Shown here: piece after piece, positions 51,857 to 59,968 of the stretch
How the letters are laid out: every line of letters begins with the position of its first letter
Position numbering within the stretch: the first letter of the stretch is position 1
Source: an uncultured Collinsella sp.
Lineage (GTDB): Bacteria > Actinomycetota > Coriobacteriia > Coriobacteriales > Coriobacteriaceae
Direction: 5' to 3'
Length of the DNA: 64,000 nucleotides
Assembly: GCA_900548265.1 (NCBI GenBank)
Contig: URKG01000009.1
Location: 1 to 64,000, forward strand
Position numbers and translations under genes: made by a program
The notes under the pieces: model-generated
What the model saw: only the letters and a program-made list of their open reading frames with translations
Database searches by the model: none
What the model was told of the DNA's origin: nothing

Positions 51857-52726
51857 ATGACACAGCCAAATATGACGCGCACGGTGGGGCTTGCGCTCGA
51901 GGGAGGCGGCTACCGCGGTATGTATACGGCGGGCGTGCTCGACGTTTGGATGGAGCACGGTTTGACCTGCGACCATATGGTGGGCGTCTCGGCGGGCGCG
52001 GCGTTTGGCTACAATTTTAAATCGCGCCAGATCGGCCGTGCCATTCGCTATAACAAGGCCTATTGTGCCGACAAGCGCTATGCGGGTGTAGCAAGCTGGC
52101 TGCGGACCGGCGATATGTTCAATGCCGATTTTGCCTATCACGAGGTGCCCATCGAGCGCGATCCCATTGACTTGGAGGCGTATCGCGCCTGTCCCATGCG
52201 GTTTACGTGCGTGTGCACCGATATCGAGACGGGCAAGGCCGTCTACCACGACCTGCCCTATGGCGACGAGCGGGATATCGAGTGGATCCGGGCGTCGTCG
52301 GCGATTCCCGTGGCGACGCGTCCCGTTGCTATTGACGGGCATAAGTATCTGGATGGTGGCGTGGCCGATTCTATTCCCAGCGCATGGCTGTTTGCGCAGG
52401 GGTATGACCGCAATATCGTGGTACTCACGCAGCCGGCGGGCTTTGTGAAGCAGCCCAACAGCGTGATGCCCATGCTGCGTCGCGTGTTCCGTCACTACCC
52501 GGAGTTTGTCGCAGCGCTTGAGCATCGGCATGAGGTTTACAATGCCACGCTCGATGACCTGGCACGTCGTGAGGCCGCCGGCGATATCTTTGTGGTGCGT
52601 CCGAGCGAATCGGTGAAGGTGCCGTCGCTATGCCGCGAGCCCGATGAGCTCGAGCGCATCTACCAGGTCGGTCGCCGCGATGCGGAGGCGACTTTGCCGG
52701 CGTTGGAAGCATATCTGGCGGGGTAA
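51857..52726 (+). CDS. Patatin-like phospholipase
   Basis: A protein of 289 residues of the bacterial RssA/YjjU-like patatin family. Oxyanion loop LEGGGYRGMYT, nucleophile elbow GVSAG (Ser45) and catalytic Asp in LDGGVAD form the Ser-Asp dyad. It should hydrolyse acyl esters of phospholipids. Length is normal. The start MTQPNMTRTV follows CGGAGA nine bases upstream; longer N-terminal versions are not supported. It is preceded by the divergent GGDEF-EAL gene and followed by a strong terminator. Confidence 0.9.
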   Translation: MTQPNMTRTVGLALEGGGYRGMYTAGVLDVWMEHGLTCDHMVGVSAGAAFGYNFKSRQIGRAIRYNKAYCADKRYAGVASWLRTGDMFNADFAYHEVPIERDPIDLEAYRACPMRFTCVCTDIETGKAVYHDLPYGDERDIEWIRASSAIPVATRPVAIDGHKYLDGGVADSIPSAWLFAQGYDRNIVVLTQPAGFVKQPNSVMPMLRRVFRHYPEFVAALEHRHEVYNATLDDLARREAAGDIFVVRPSESVKVPSLCREPDELERIYQVGRRDAEATLPALEAYLAG

Positions 52727-52736
52727 GGGGCGCATG

Positions 52737-52784
52737 CGGAAAGCGCATCCCGGAATGGAGGTCCAAACTGGGATGCGCTTTCCG
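52737..52784 (+). terminator. Terminator after the patatin gene
   Basis: CGGAAAGCGCATCCC / GGGATGCGCTTTCCG, a perfect 15-bp stem with an 18-nt loop, between convergent genes. Confidence 0.78.
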
Positions 52785-52827
52785 TTATTGAAGATATGAG
52801 GCTGCGGATCAGCTGCTCGGCCTGAGC

Positions 52828-53523
52828 CTATGCCTGCTGCCAGGTGTCGACGAGCTCCTTGGCGGCGGCGTAGGGGTCGTCGGCACTGCAGACGGCGCTC
52901 ACCACAAAGAAGCCATCGACGCCGGTGGCCTTGAGCTGCGGCAGGTCGGCCGTCTTGACGCCGCCGCCCACCACGATGGGCACGGGGCTTGCCGCGTGGA
53001 GTGCGGCCAGGTCCTCAAAGCTCTTGGTGATGATGGAGCCATCGGCTGCGCGTCCGCAGTCGCGCTTGGTCTCGGTCTCGTGGAGCGGGCCGATGCCCAG
53101 GTAGTCGACCAGGCTTATGTCGGCGGTCTTGACGTACTCGAGCATCTCCTCGCAGCGGGCCGAAAGGCCCACGATGGCATCGGGGCCCAGCAGCTTGCGG
53201 CAGACCTCGACGGGAATATCGCTCTGGCCCACGTGCACGCCGTCGACAGCGATGCCCTGCTCGCGCGCGGCGAGTACGCAGTCCAGGCGGTCGTCGATCA
53301 GCAAGGCGACCTGACCGGTCTTGCCGGCCTGCGCGATAGCCTGCGCGGCGTCGCCGGTCAGCGCAATGATCTCGCGGGCACTTGCCACCTTGGAGCGCAC
53401 CTGAATGCAGGTAAAGCCGGCGTCGAGTGCCTGGGCCACCACATCGCCCACGGGGCGTCCCAGCGTGTTTTCGGGGCCGAGTACCAGATAGGCCGAGATA
53501 TCAAGGTTGTCGCGGATGCTCAT
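52828..53523 (-). CDS. thiE: Thiamine-phosphate synthase
   Basis: A TIM-barrel enzyme of 231 residues joining hydroxymethylpyrimidine diphosphate and thiazole phosphate to thiamine phosphate. It has FTCIQVRSK, LLIDDRLD, GVHVGQSDIP and a motif DYLGIGPLHETETK, equivalent to the usual GPxxxTxTK phosphate site, then VVGGGVKTAD. It overlaps the preceding thiamine-binding gene by four bases (ATGA) with GGAGG upstream. It is the last gene of the TPP-riboswitch operon. Confidence 0.93.
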   Translation of the reverse strand: MSIRDNLDISAYLVLGPENTLGRPVGDVVAQALDAGFTCIQVRSKVASAREIIALTGDAAQAIAQAGKTGQVALLIDDRLDCVLAAREQGIAVDGVHVGQSDIPVEVCRKLLGPDAIVGLSARCEEMLEYVKTADISLVDYLGIGPLHETETKRDCGRAADGSIITKSFEDLAALHAASPVPIVVGGGVKTADLPQLKATGVDGFFVVSAVCSADDPYAAAKELVDTWQQA

Positions 53524-53861
53524 CGTGCTTCCTCCTGCTTTTTGATCTGCGCTTCCATGCGCTCAAGCTTGCCGGTCATGGTGTCGGTAAATCCGGGCCG
53601 AATATCGGCTTTGAGCACGACTTCGGTGCGGATGCCCTTGCTCGCCAACACAAAGGTTGCGTCGCGCACGACCTGCATGACCTCGTCCCAGTCGCCCTCG
53701 ATCTCGGTGAACATCGAGGTGGTGCGGTTGGGCAGACCGCTGTCGCGAATGACGCGCACGACCTCGGCGACCTCGGCGGATAGCTCATCGCCGGTGCCGC
53801 ACGGGGCGATGGCCACAGCGACGAGCGTGTTCACGCCGGCATTGGTTGTGGGCTCGGACAT
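53520..53861 (-). CDS. COG0011/MTH1187-family thiamine-binding protein
   Basis: A protein of 113 residues with a ferredoxin-like alpha/beta fold of the YkoF/MTH1187 type, including LVAVAIAPCGTG and SMFTEIEGDWDEVMQVVRDA. Relatives bind thiamine or hydroxymethylpyrimidine. Placement between thiM and thiE, with an overlap to thiE and three bases behind thiM, supports a thiamine-linked function, perhaps as carrier of the pyrimidine. Confidence 0.88.
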   Translation of the reverse strand: MSEPTTNAGVNTLVAVAIAPCGTGDELSAEVAEVVRVIRDSGLPNRTTSMFTEIEGDWDEVMQVVRDATFVLASKGIRTEVVLKADIRPGFTDTMTGKLERMEAQIKKQEEAR

Positions 53862-53864
53862 GGC

Positions 53865-54704
53865 CTATGCCTCCTCGAGCTCGAGTCGGTTATCGGCAAT
53901 GTCCTGGGCGGTTGCGCGGTAGAGCTCGTCGATAAAGGCGACCTTAAAGCTTGCCGGGGCATCGGCGACAGCGGCGGCGCGCGTGCCGGCAACGTTGTAG
54001 ACGGCGGTGCCGCAGACGGCTGCCGTAAACGGATCGGCAGCGCAGGCGTACACGGCCAGCACGCCGCCCTGCGAGCAGCCGCAGCCGGTGATCTTGGACA
54101 TGAGCGGGCTGCCGCCGTGGGACTTGGCCACCGTCGTGCCGTCGGTGATCAGGTCGACTTCGCCCGAGACCACTACGGCGCCGCCGGTGTAGCGAGCGAG
54201 CGCCACGGCGGCATCGCGGGCGGCGTCGACCGTGTCGGTGGTATCGACACCGCGCACGCGGCTCAGATCGGCCGCCTCGCCCTCAAGACCCCACAGGCCG
54301 GCGAGCGCGATAATCTCGGAGGCGTTGCCGCGCACGATGGCGGGCTTGTACTGCCTGAGCTCGTTTACCAGCTGGGTGCGCAGGCTACCGATACCCAGGC
54401 CCACCGGATCGAGCACCCAGGGCTTGCCGGCGTCGTGTGCCGCCTTGGCCGCGCGGGGAATCGTCTGTTCGTAGATGGGGAAGAGCGTGCCCATGTTGAG
54501 ATAGATGGCGCCGCCGCCGGCAACGAGCGCCTCGCCCTCGTCGGGCAGATAGACCATGGCGGCCGAACCGCCCACGGCGAGCTGCGCATTGGCGACAAAG
54601 TCGATCGTCACCGTGTTGGTGATGGAGCCGGCCATCGGATTGGTGGCGCGAACCTCCTCCACGGCCTTGACCATATGTTGCTTAAGCTGTTCCGAATCAA
54701 TCAC
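53865..54704 (-). CDS. thiM: Hydroxyethylthiazole kinase
   Basis: A ribokinase-like enzyme of 279 residues that phosphorylates the thiazole part of thiamine during salvage. It has NTVTIDFVANAQLAVGGSAAM, WVLDPVGLG, IVRGNASEI and GCGCSQGG near the anion hole. The start is GTG, with AAGGAGG eight bases upstream; no in-frame ATG fits. It is first in the operon and lies directly behind a TPP riboswitch with terminator. ThiD is not present, so pyrimidine phosphorylation must come from elsewhere. Confidence 0.93.
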   Translation of the reverse strand: MIDSEQLKQHMVKAVEEVRATNPMAGSITNTVTIDFVANAQLAVGGSAAMVYLPDEGEALVAGGGAIYLNMGTLFPIYEQTIPRAAKAAHDAGKPWVLDPVGLGIGSLRTQLVNELRQYKPAIVRGNASEIIALAGLWGLEGEAADLSRVRGVDTTDTVDAARDAAVALARYTGGAVVVSGEVDLITDGTTVAKSHGGSPLMSKITGCGCSQGGVLAVYACAADPFTAAVCGTAVYNVAGTRAAAVADAPASFKVAFIDELYRATAQDIADNRLELEEA

Positions 54705-54726
54705 TGCACATGCCTCCTTGGCATAG

Positions 54727-54757
54727 AAAAGGGGCGCTGTGCATAGACAGCGCCCCT
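54727..54757 (-). terminator. Riboswitch-controlled terminator before thiM
   Basis: On the minus strand GGGGCGCTGT / ACAGCGCCCC (10 bp, 6-nt loop) is followed by TTTTC. It lies between the aptamer and thiM, the position of an expression platform. Confidence 0.88.
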
Positions 54758-54769
54758 GTAAAGGCGGCA

Positions 54770-54862
54770 TGCTCCCTACGCCAGCATTAACTGACAGGTT
54801 CAAAGGATTGGGCCCCATGCCCTCTCAGCCTTGTGGTTTGCACCGCCGGCACTCCCGCATCG
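54770..54862 (-). promoter_or_regulatory. TPP riboswitch
   Basis: The minus strand shows the conserved TPP aptamer blocks in order: GCGGGAGTGCC, GGCTGAGAGGG, CTTTGAACCTG, then TTAATGCTGGCGTAGGGA and the closing GCATGCC. With the adjacent terminator it should stop transcription of thiM-COG0011-thiE when TPP is plentiful. Confidence 0.96.
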
Positions 54863-54888
54863 AATCTGTTGTTCCCTATACTAGCGCA

Positions 54889-54921
54889 CCTGCCAAAAAG
54901 GGACAGGTTTATTTTGGCTGG
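54889..54921. repeat. GGGACAG-core hairpin repeat
   Basis: CCTGCCAAAA / TTTTGGCTGG with one mismatch around AGGGACAGG, the same stem as the copy after rlmA. It separates the thiamine leader from the HAD gene. Confidence 0.78.
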
Positions 54922-54959
54922 TCGTTACAATAGGTAGGACCGATACGAATGGGGGCCTT

Positions 54960-55868
54960 ATGATTAAACTTGTGCTGACCGATATGGACGATACGCTGAT
55001 TCCAGCCGGGCATGACGGCGCCAGCGACTACGCCATCGAGGGCATTCATGCCATGCAGGCGGCGGGTCTGCACTTTGGCCCGGTTTCGGGTCGCCAGCCG
55101 TCCGCGATGGGCTGGATGTTCAAAAATCGTTCCGAGTGCTTCTCGACTGGCGCGTTCTGTAACGGCCAGGTGATGTTTGTCGACGGCGAGGTTGTTGCCT
55201 CCCGTGCGAGCGACAACGGTGCCCTCATGCGTCTTGCCGACTATCTGGAGCAAGAGACCGACGATACCTATCTGAAGGTCTATAGCCTGGGCGATGACTT
55301 TTGGGGCAACGATGCCTATTGCGTGACGAGTGATCCCGAGCGCGTTCGTCGCGCCATGGAGTCGGGCGGCAACGCATGGCTCAAAGGCGAAGAGGCCCCG
55401 TGCCGTCCCGTCGTCGATGACGCGCCGGTGTTCAAGGCGAATATCTGGAGTGCCCGTTCGCGTGAGGAGCTCGCGGAGCTACGCGAGCGCGTTGCCGCTG
55501 AGGTGCCGGAACTCTCGCTCGTGTTTCCCAACAACCGAGTGCGCCTGTTCGACATCCTTCCGGCTGGTTGGGACAAGGGCTGCGCTGCGCTGGAGCTAGC
55601 GCACGCTTTGGGTCTGACGCCCGATGAGGTGGCCGTATTTGGCGATTCCGATAACGATTTGCCCATGATCGATGCCGTTCCCAACTCCGTTGCAGTCGCC
55701 AATGCCAACGAGGCTGTCACGGCTGCCGCGCGCTGGCATATCGGCGCTGCGGCAGACGATGCGGTTGCCGGGGCTTTGCATCAGATTGCCGCTTGCGCCG
55801 CGACGGGGGAGATGCCGCCGTTTATGCGCCTGCCGGGTACTGCCGACGCGAATCTCACGAACAGCTAA
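54960..55868 (+). CDS. Cof-type HAD phosphatase
   Basis: A protein of 302 residues of HAD subfamily IIB. Motif I is TDMDDTLIPAG (Asp8, Asp10), the cap domain is in the middle, and motif IV GDSDNDLPMID binds magnesium. Family members dephosphorylate sugar phosphates, FMN or PLP; the substrate is unknown. A TACAAT-like -10 lies about 30 bases upstream. The LysR gene follows ten bases behind, so the two form an operon. Confidence 0.9.
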   Translation: MIKLVLTDMDDTLIPAGHDGASDYAIEGIHAMQAAGLHFGPVSGRQPSAMGWMFKNRSECFSTGAFCNGQVMFVDGEVVASRASDNGALMRLADYLEQETDDTYLKVYSLGDDFWGNDAYCVTSDPERVRRAMESGGNAWLKGEEAPCRPVVDDAPVFKANIWSARSREELAELRERVAAEVPELSLVFPNNRVRLFDILPAGWDKGCAALELAHALGLTPDEVAVFGDSDNDLPMIDAVPNSVAVANANEAVTAAARWHIGAAADDAVAGALHQIAACAATGEMPPFMRLPGTADANLTNS

Positions 55869-55878
55869 GGAGACAGCC

Positions 55879-56775
55879 ATGAAGCTCCAGCAGCTCAGAT
55901 ATGTCGTCAAAGTTGCCGAATGCGGCAGCATTACCGAGGCCTCGCGCCGGCTCTTTGTATCGCAGCCTTCGATTACCGCGTCGATTCGCGATCTCGAAAA
56001 CGAGATGGGTGTGCACATCTTTGAGCGCACCAACAAGGGCGTCATTGTGTCCGAGGAAGGCGAGACCTTCTTGGGCTATGCGCGCCAGGTACTCGACCAG
56101 GCCGACCTGCTCGAGGGCAAGTACAAGGGCGCATCCGAGCAGGTGCCGCACTTTAGTGTGAGCTGCCAGCATTATTCCTTTGCCGTCAACGCGTTTGTCG
56201 ACGTGATCCGCGAGTTCGATGCCGCGCGTTACGACTTCACCCTGCGCGAGGAGCAGACTCACGAGATTATCGAGGATGTCGCGCATATGAAAAGCGAACT
56301 GGGCATCCTGTACTTATCCGAGCATAACCGCGAGGTCATCGAGCGCATGCTGGTGGCCAACGAGCTCGTGTTCGAAGGACTCTTCTGCGCCACGCCGCAT
56401 GTCTTCGTCTGCGCCGACCATCCGCTGGCGGACCGCTCCGGCGTGACGCTCGAGGATCTGGAAGACTACCCGTTCCTGTCCTACGAGCAGGGCAGCTACA
56501 ACTCGTTTTACTATTCCGAGGAGCTGACCTCGACGTTCGAGCGTCGCAAAAATATCCGCGTGCGCGACCGTGCGACGTTGTTCAATTTGGCCATAGGCCT
56601 CAACGGCTACACGGTATGCTCGGGCGTGATCAGCCACGAGCTCAACGGCCCCGGCATTATCTCGATTCCGCTCGACGTGGACGAGTACATGGAGATTGGC
56701 ATCATCACGCGCAAGAACACGACGCTCACGCGCTACGGTCGGGCCTATATCGACGCGATTCGTCAGCATATCTAG
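55879..56775 (+). CDS. LysR-family regulator (probable methionine-related)
   Basis: A protein of 298 residues: N-terminal helix-turn-helix (MKLQQLRYVVKVAECGSITEASRRLFVSQPSITASIRDLENEMG) and an effector-binding domain ending in NLAIGLNGYTVCSGVIS. AAGGAGA lies before the ATG; longer upstream frames run into the HAD gene. It follows the HAD gene by ten bases and precedes a MetE-like gene with an inverted repeat in between, so it probably regulates methionine-related functions. The effector is unproved. Confidence 0.88.
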   Translation: MKLQQLRYVVKVAECGSITEASRRLFVSQPSITASIRDLENEMGVHIFERTNKGVIVSEEGETFLGYARQVLDQADLLEGKYKGASEQVPHFSVSCQHYSFAVNAFVDVIREFDAARYDFTLREEQTHEIIEDVAHMKSELGILYLSEHNREVIERMLVANELVFEGLFCATPHVFVCADHPLADRSGVTLEDLEDYPFLSYEQGSYNSFYYSEELTSTFERRKNIRVRDRATLFNLAIGLNGYTVCSGVISHELNGPGIISIPLDVDEYMEIGIITRKNTTLTRYGRAYIDAIRQHI

Positions 56776-56806
56776 GCTGCTGCGCTCCGCACGGTTCAAG
56801 TCTCTT

Positions 56807-56854
56807 TATGACAGTCCAGACTGATATAGGAAGCATCTATATCAAACTGTCATA
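56807..56854. promoter_or_regulatory. Nested inverted repeat upstream of the MetE-like gene
   Basis: Perfect outer arms TATGACAGT / ACTGTCATA and an inner GATATAG / CTATATC with a 7-nt loop. The region may be a LysR operator or a hairpin of the leader; it lies about 80 bases before the MetE-like ATG. Confidence 0.6.
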
Positions 56855-56930
56855 AACGTATATTTTACGATGGTCATATGAGCGCTCATACTCTGTCCCA
56901 GTAAAGCAACCAATGCAAAGGGAGATATCT

Positions 56931-58064
56931 ATGAGCACTTCGATTCAACCGAACGCGCCGTTTCGCGCCGATATTGTCGGCAGCTTTCTTCGTCCGCAGG
57001 CTGTAAAGGACGCCCGTGCCGCCTATGCCGCGGGTAAACTCGACGCTTCCGGCCTTAAGGCCGTCGAGGACGATGCCATTCGCGATTTGGTGGCAAAGCA
57101 GAAGGCCGCCGGCCTGCAGGTCATCACCGATGGTGAGTTTCGCCGCAGCTACTGGCACCTCGATTTTATGTGGGGCCTTAACGGCATTGAACGCCGTACC
57201 TCGCGTACGGGTTATATGTTCCACGACGAGGAGACCACAGCCGACACCGCCGTGGTAACCGGCCCCATTAGCGGCGAGAACCATCCGTTCGTCGAGCACT
57301 TTAAATTTGTCAAGGCGCTCGAGGGGGAGGGCCAGGTCGCGCGGCAAACCATTCCGGCGCCGATCCAGACGTTCTCCGAAGTCACGCTCGACCGCTGCGA
57401 CGGCCAGCAGGAGAGTCTGCGCGCTGTCTATAAGACCGATGAGGAACTTGCCGACGCTATTGCAGTCGCTTATCGCACCGTGATCGCCGACCTGTACGCA
57501 GCAGGCTGCCGCAACATCCAGTTTGACGACTGCACCTGGGGTATCTATTGCGATACCGACTTTGTGTCCAAGACTGGCATGAGTCCGGTTGATCTGCAAA
57601 AGGTGAGCGAGTTGGGCGTGGCACTCAACAATGCCGCCATCGCGGACAAGCCCGACGATCTGGTCATCAACACGCATGTGTGCCGCGGCAACTACCACTC
57701 CACCTACGCTTTTGAGGGCGGCTACGACCCCATCGCGCCGTACCTGTTTGCGCATGAGGATGTCGATGCGTTCTATCTGGAGTTCGACACGCCGCGCGCC
57801 GGTGGTTTTGAGCCGCTCAAGTACGTTGCTCCCGGCAAGAAGGTCGTGCTGGGCTTGGTGACCACCAAGGCGGCAGAGCTCGAGAACGAGGATGTTATCG
57901 TCGAGCGCATCCGTGAAGCCGCAAAGTACGTGCCGCTCGAGAACCTGTATCTGTCGCCTCAGTGCGGCTTTGCCAGCTGCGAGATTGGCAACAAGCTGAC
58001 CGAGGATGAGCAATGGGCAAAGATCGCGCTGGTCAAGCGCATTGCCGAGCGCGTTTGGAAGTAA
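56931..58064 (+). CDS. MetE-like cobalamin-independent methyltransferase (YxjG type)
   Basis: A protein of 377 residues corresponding to the C-terminal catalytic half of MetE. It has the N-terminal DIVGSFLRPQ, QFDDCTWG, the zinc ligands in INTHVCRGNYHS (His and Cys) and a final Cys in LSPQCGFAS, with an acidic YLEFD between. YxjG/YxjH-type enzymes transfer methyl groups to homocysteine from an uncertain donor. The start MSTSIQPNAP follows AAAGGGAG. A LysR gene precedes it and a broken permease follows only one base after the stop. Confidence 0.88.
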   Translation: MSTSIQPNAPFRADIVGSFLRPQAVKDARAAYAAGKLDASGLKAVEDDAIRDLVAKQKAAGLQVITDGEFRRSYWHLDFMWGLNGIERRTSRTGYMFHDEETTADTAVVTGPISGENHPFVEHFKFVKALEGEGQVARQTIPAPIQTFSEVTLDRCDGQQESLRAVYKTDEELADAIAVAYRTVIADLYAAGCRNIQFDDCTWGIYCDTDFVSKTGMSPVDLQKVSELGVALNNAAIADKPDDLVINTHVCRGNYHSTYAFEGGYDPIAPYLFAHEDVDAFYLEFDTPRAGGFEPLKYVAPGKKVVLGLVTTKAAELENEDVIVERIREAAKYVPLENLYLSPQCGFASCEIGNKLTEDEQWAKIALVKRIAERVWK

Positions 58065-58065
58065 C

Positions 58066-59034
58066 GCTACCGTTTGCAGGTGGCGGCGCGTGCGAGACGT
58101 GGTGACTGGCCCTATCGTCATTTCCATCGGTCTGATCCTGGCAAGCTCCGCCATTGCCAACTGCCAGACCAATTGGCTCGTCGCCGTTGTTGCCGTGGCT
58201 GTGATCGTCATCTGCAACATCTGGGGTCGCGGCATGGTCAAGATTGTGCCGATCTTGCTGGGCGTTGTGGTGAGCTATGCCGTTGCGGCTGCGCTGGGCG
58301 AGGTCGATTTTTCGGGCATTGCCGCCGCGCCGTGGGTCGGTCTTCCCATCGTGTGGGACAACACAGTGTTTGCGCTCTTTGGACCGCAGTTCGATAGCGG
58401 TCTTGCCACGACGGCCATCATTACCATCATGCCGTTGGCCTTTGCAACCATGATCGAGCATATCGGCGATATCTCGGCTATCGGCTCCACTTGCGAGCGC
58501 AACTTCATTGCTGATCCCGGTCTGCATCGCACACTGCTCGGCGATGGTCTTGCCACGATCCTGGCTTCTCTCTTTGGCGCTCCGGCCAACACTACGTATG
58601 GTGAGAACACCGGCGTGCTCGCCCTGACGCGCGTGTTCGACCCGCGCGTAATTCGAATTGCCGCGTGTTGCGCCATCGTGCTTTCGTTCTGCCCCAAGTT
58701 CGCGGCTGTCATTGCGGCCATGCCGGCGTGTGTGATCGGCGGTGTGTCGCTCGTGCTCTACGGCATGATCAGCGCTGTGGGCGTCCGCAACCTCATCGAG
58801 AACCAGGTCGATTTCCAGAACAACCGCAACGTGCTGGTTGCCGCGCTGGTGCTCGTGCTTTCGCTCGGCATCGCGTACAGCACCGCCGGCGCCATCGTGT
58901 TGGAGCTGGGCGGCGTGACCATTTCGCTGTCCGGCATTGCCGTGGGCTCACTGGTGGGCATTGTGCTCAACGCCATCCTGCCGGGTAACGACTTTGAGTT
59001 TGATGTCTCCGAGCTTGAGGAGGCTGCTGAGTAG
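58066..59034 (+). pseudogene. 5'-truncated uracil permease (UraA/xanthine-uracil family)
   Basis: From VVTGPIVISIGLILAS onward the sequence aligns with the rear two thirds of uracil permeases, including MIEHIGDISA and NTTYGENTGVLALTRV, which hold the two key glutamates. The N-terminal part of about 115 residues, with the first four helices, is missing and the frame upstream runs into the MetE-like gene. Candidate GTG starts at the join have no clear binding site. Most likely a deletion removed the front of the gene, leaving a non-functional remnant; re-initiation cannot be excluded. Confidence 0.75.
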
Positions 59035-59059
59035 CAGCTGCGTTCAGCTAAAACAAGAT

Positions 59060-59097
59060 ATGGTGCCCATGCGTATATGCGTGTGGGCACCATTTTT
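59060..59097. terminator. Terminator between convergent genes
   Basis: ATGGTGCCCA and TGGGCACCAT arms with TTTTT after; overlaps the 3' end of the esterase gene. Confidence 0.82.
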
Positions 59098-59761
59098 AAT
59101 GTGTCAGTATCCAGTGGATGCCGCGGGCCATGCGTAAGTCGGTTTGGGCAAAGTGATTGCCGGGGTTGAGCTCCAGCGTTGTTGGAATGCCGCGCTCGAC
59201 GAGCAACGTTTCCATCGCGCGTGTGTCGTCGAGTACATGCCGCATCATGCGGTTGGGCGTCTTGGTTTCCTTTTTGCCGAGTGACAGGTAGACGGCTTGC
59301 GGGCTGCCGGCAAAAGGGGCCGTGCTGGCACGGTCGACAAAGTCGGGAAACCATAGCGACCCCGATGCGCTCGCGGCGCGGTCAAAGGCGTCGGTTTGCC
59401 AGAGGGACCAGAGTGCGAAGAGGCCCGCGAGCGAGTAACCGGCAATGCCGCGCCGGGTGGGCGGTTGAGGAAGCGACGACTCGACCTGGGGGATTATCTG
59501 ATTCAGCAGCTCATCAAGAAAATCGGCAGCTTGGCCGCCGAAAGGCTCGGCATCGCGTACGGTCCCGTCGCATGCCCAGGGGCTCAGCTCGCGATTCCAA
59601 TCGAGCCCGCCAATGGTGACGAGGGCGAATGGCGGACAGTCGAGCTCTCGGCAACACTTATAAACCTCGCTGCCGTCGCCCACGACCACTGGAAGGTAGA
59701 TGACAGGCGCGCTTTCCGTATGATTCGAATAAACGGTTATCTGCTTTTGATGCGCTTCCAT
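59096..59761 (-). CDS. Esterase of the alpha/beta-hydrolase superfamily
   Basis: A protein of 221 residues related to the Fes/IroE-type esterase D group. Nucleophile elbow is GYSLAG, followed by LFALWSLW, and a C-terminal histidine lies in NPGNHFAQT. No signal peptide is visible. Substrate is unknown; relatives hydrolyse siderophore or acyl esters. It begins MEAHQKQITVYSNHTE and appears monocistronic. The stop lies inside the terminator region shared with the permease remnant. Confidence 0.82.
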   Translation of the reverse strand: MEAHQKQITVYSNHTESAPVIYLPVVVGDGSEVYKCCRELDCPPFALVTIGGLDWNRELSPWACDGTVRDAEPFGGQAADFLDELLNQIIPQVESSLPQPPTRRGIAGYSLAGLFALWSLWQTDAFDRAASASGSLWFPDFVDRASTAPFAGSPQAVYLSLGKKETKTPNRMMRHVLDDTRAMETLLVERGIPTTLELNPGNHFAQTDLRMARGIHWILTH

Positions 59762-59968
59762 GACGGGCTTCTCTCAGTGTTGTGATATCGGCAGCCCCAA
59801 TTGTCGCACGCCAGCGTATGCCGGTTGGGCTAGACCAAAGACAATCTCGTGCATCCCCTGCGGACGCATATGGAAAACGCCACCGCCGGAGGGGAGCTCG
59901 GCGGTGGCGTTGTTAAACGGTGCTGGGGCTCGGGGCCTTCGCGGGAGCTGCCATGTGCGCAGAGGCGT
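59762..59968. other. Gene-free interval before the surface protein genes
   Basis: It contains a strong hairpin (AACGCCACCGCC / GGCGGTGGCGTT, 12 bp, 12-nt loop) that probably ends the surface-protein transcript. Nothing else is recognised. Confidence 0.65.
59876..59911 (-). terminator. Likely terminator of the surface protein gene
   Basis: AACGCCACCGCC / GGCGGTGGCGTT, perfect 12-bp stem; on the minus strand it is followed by TTCC. Confidence 0.65.
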
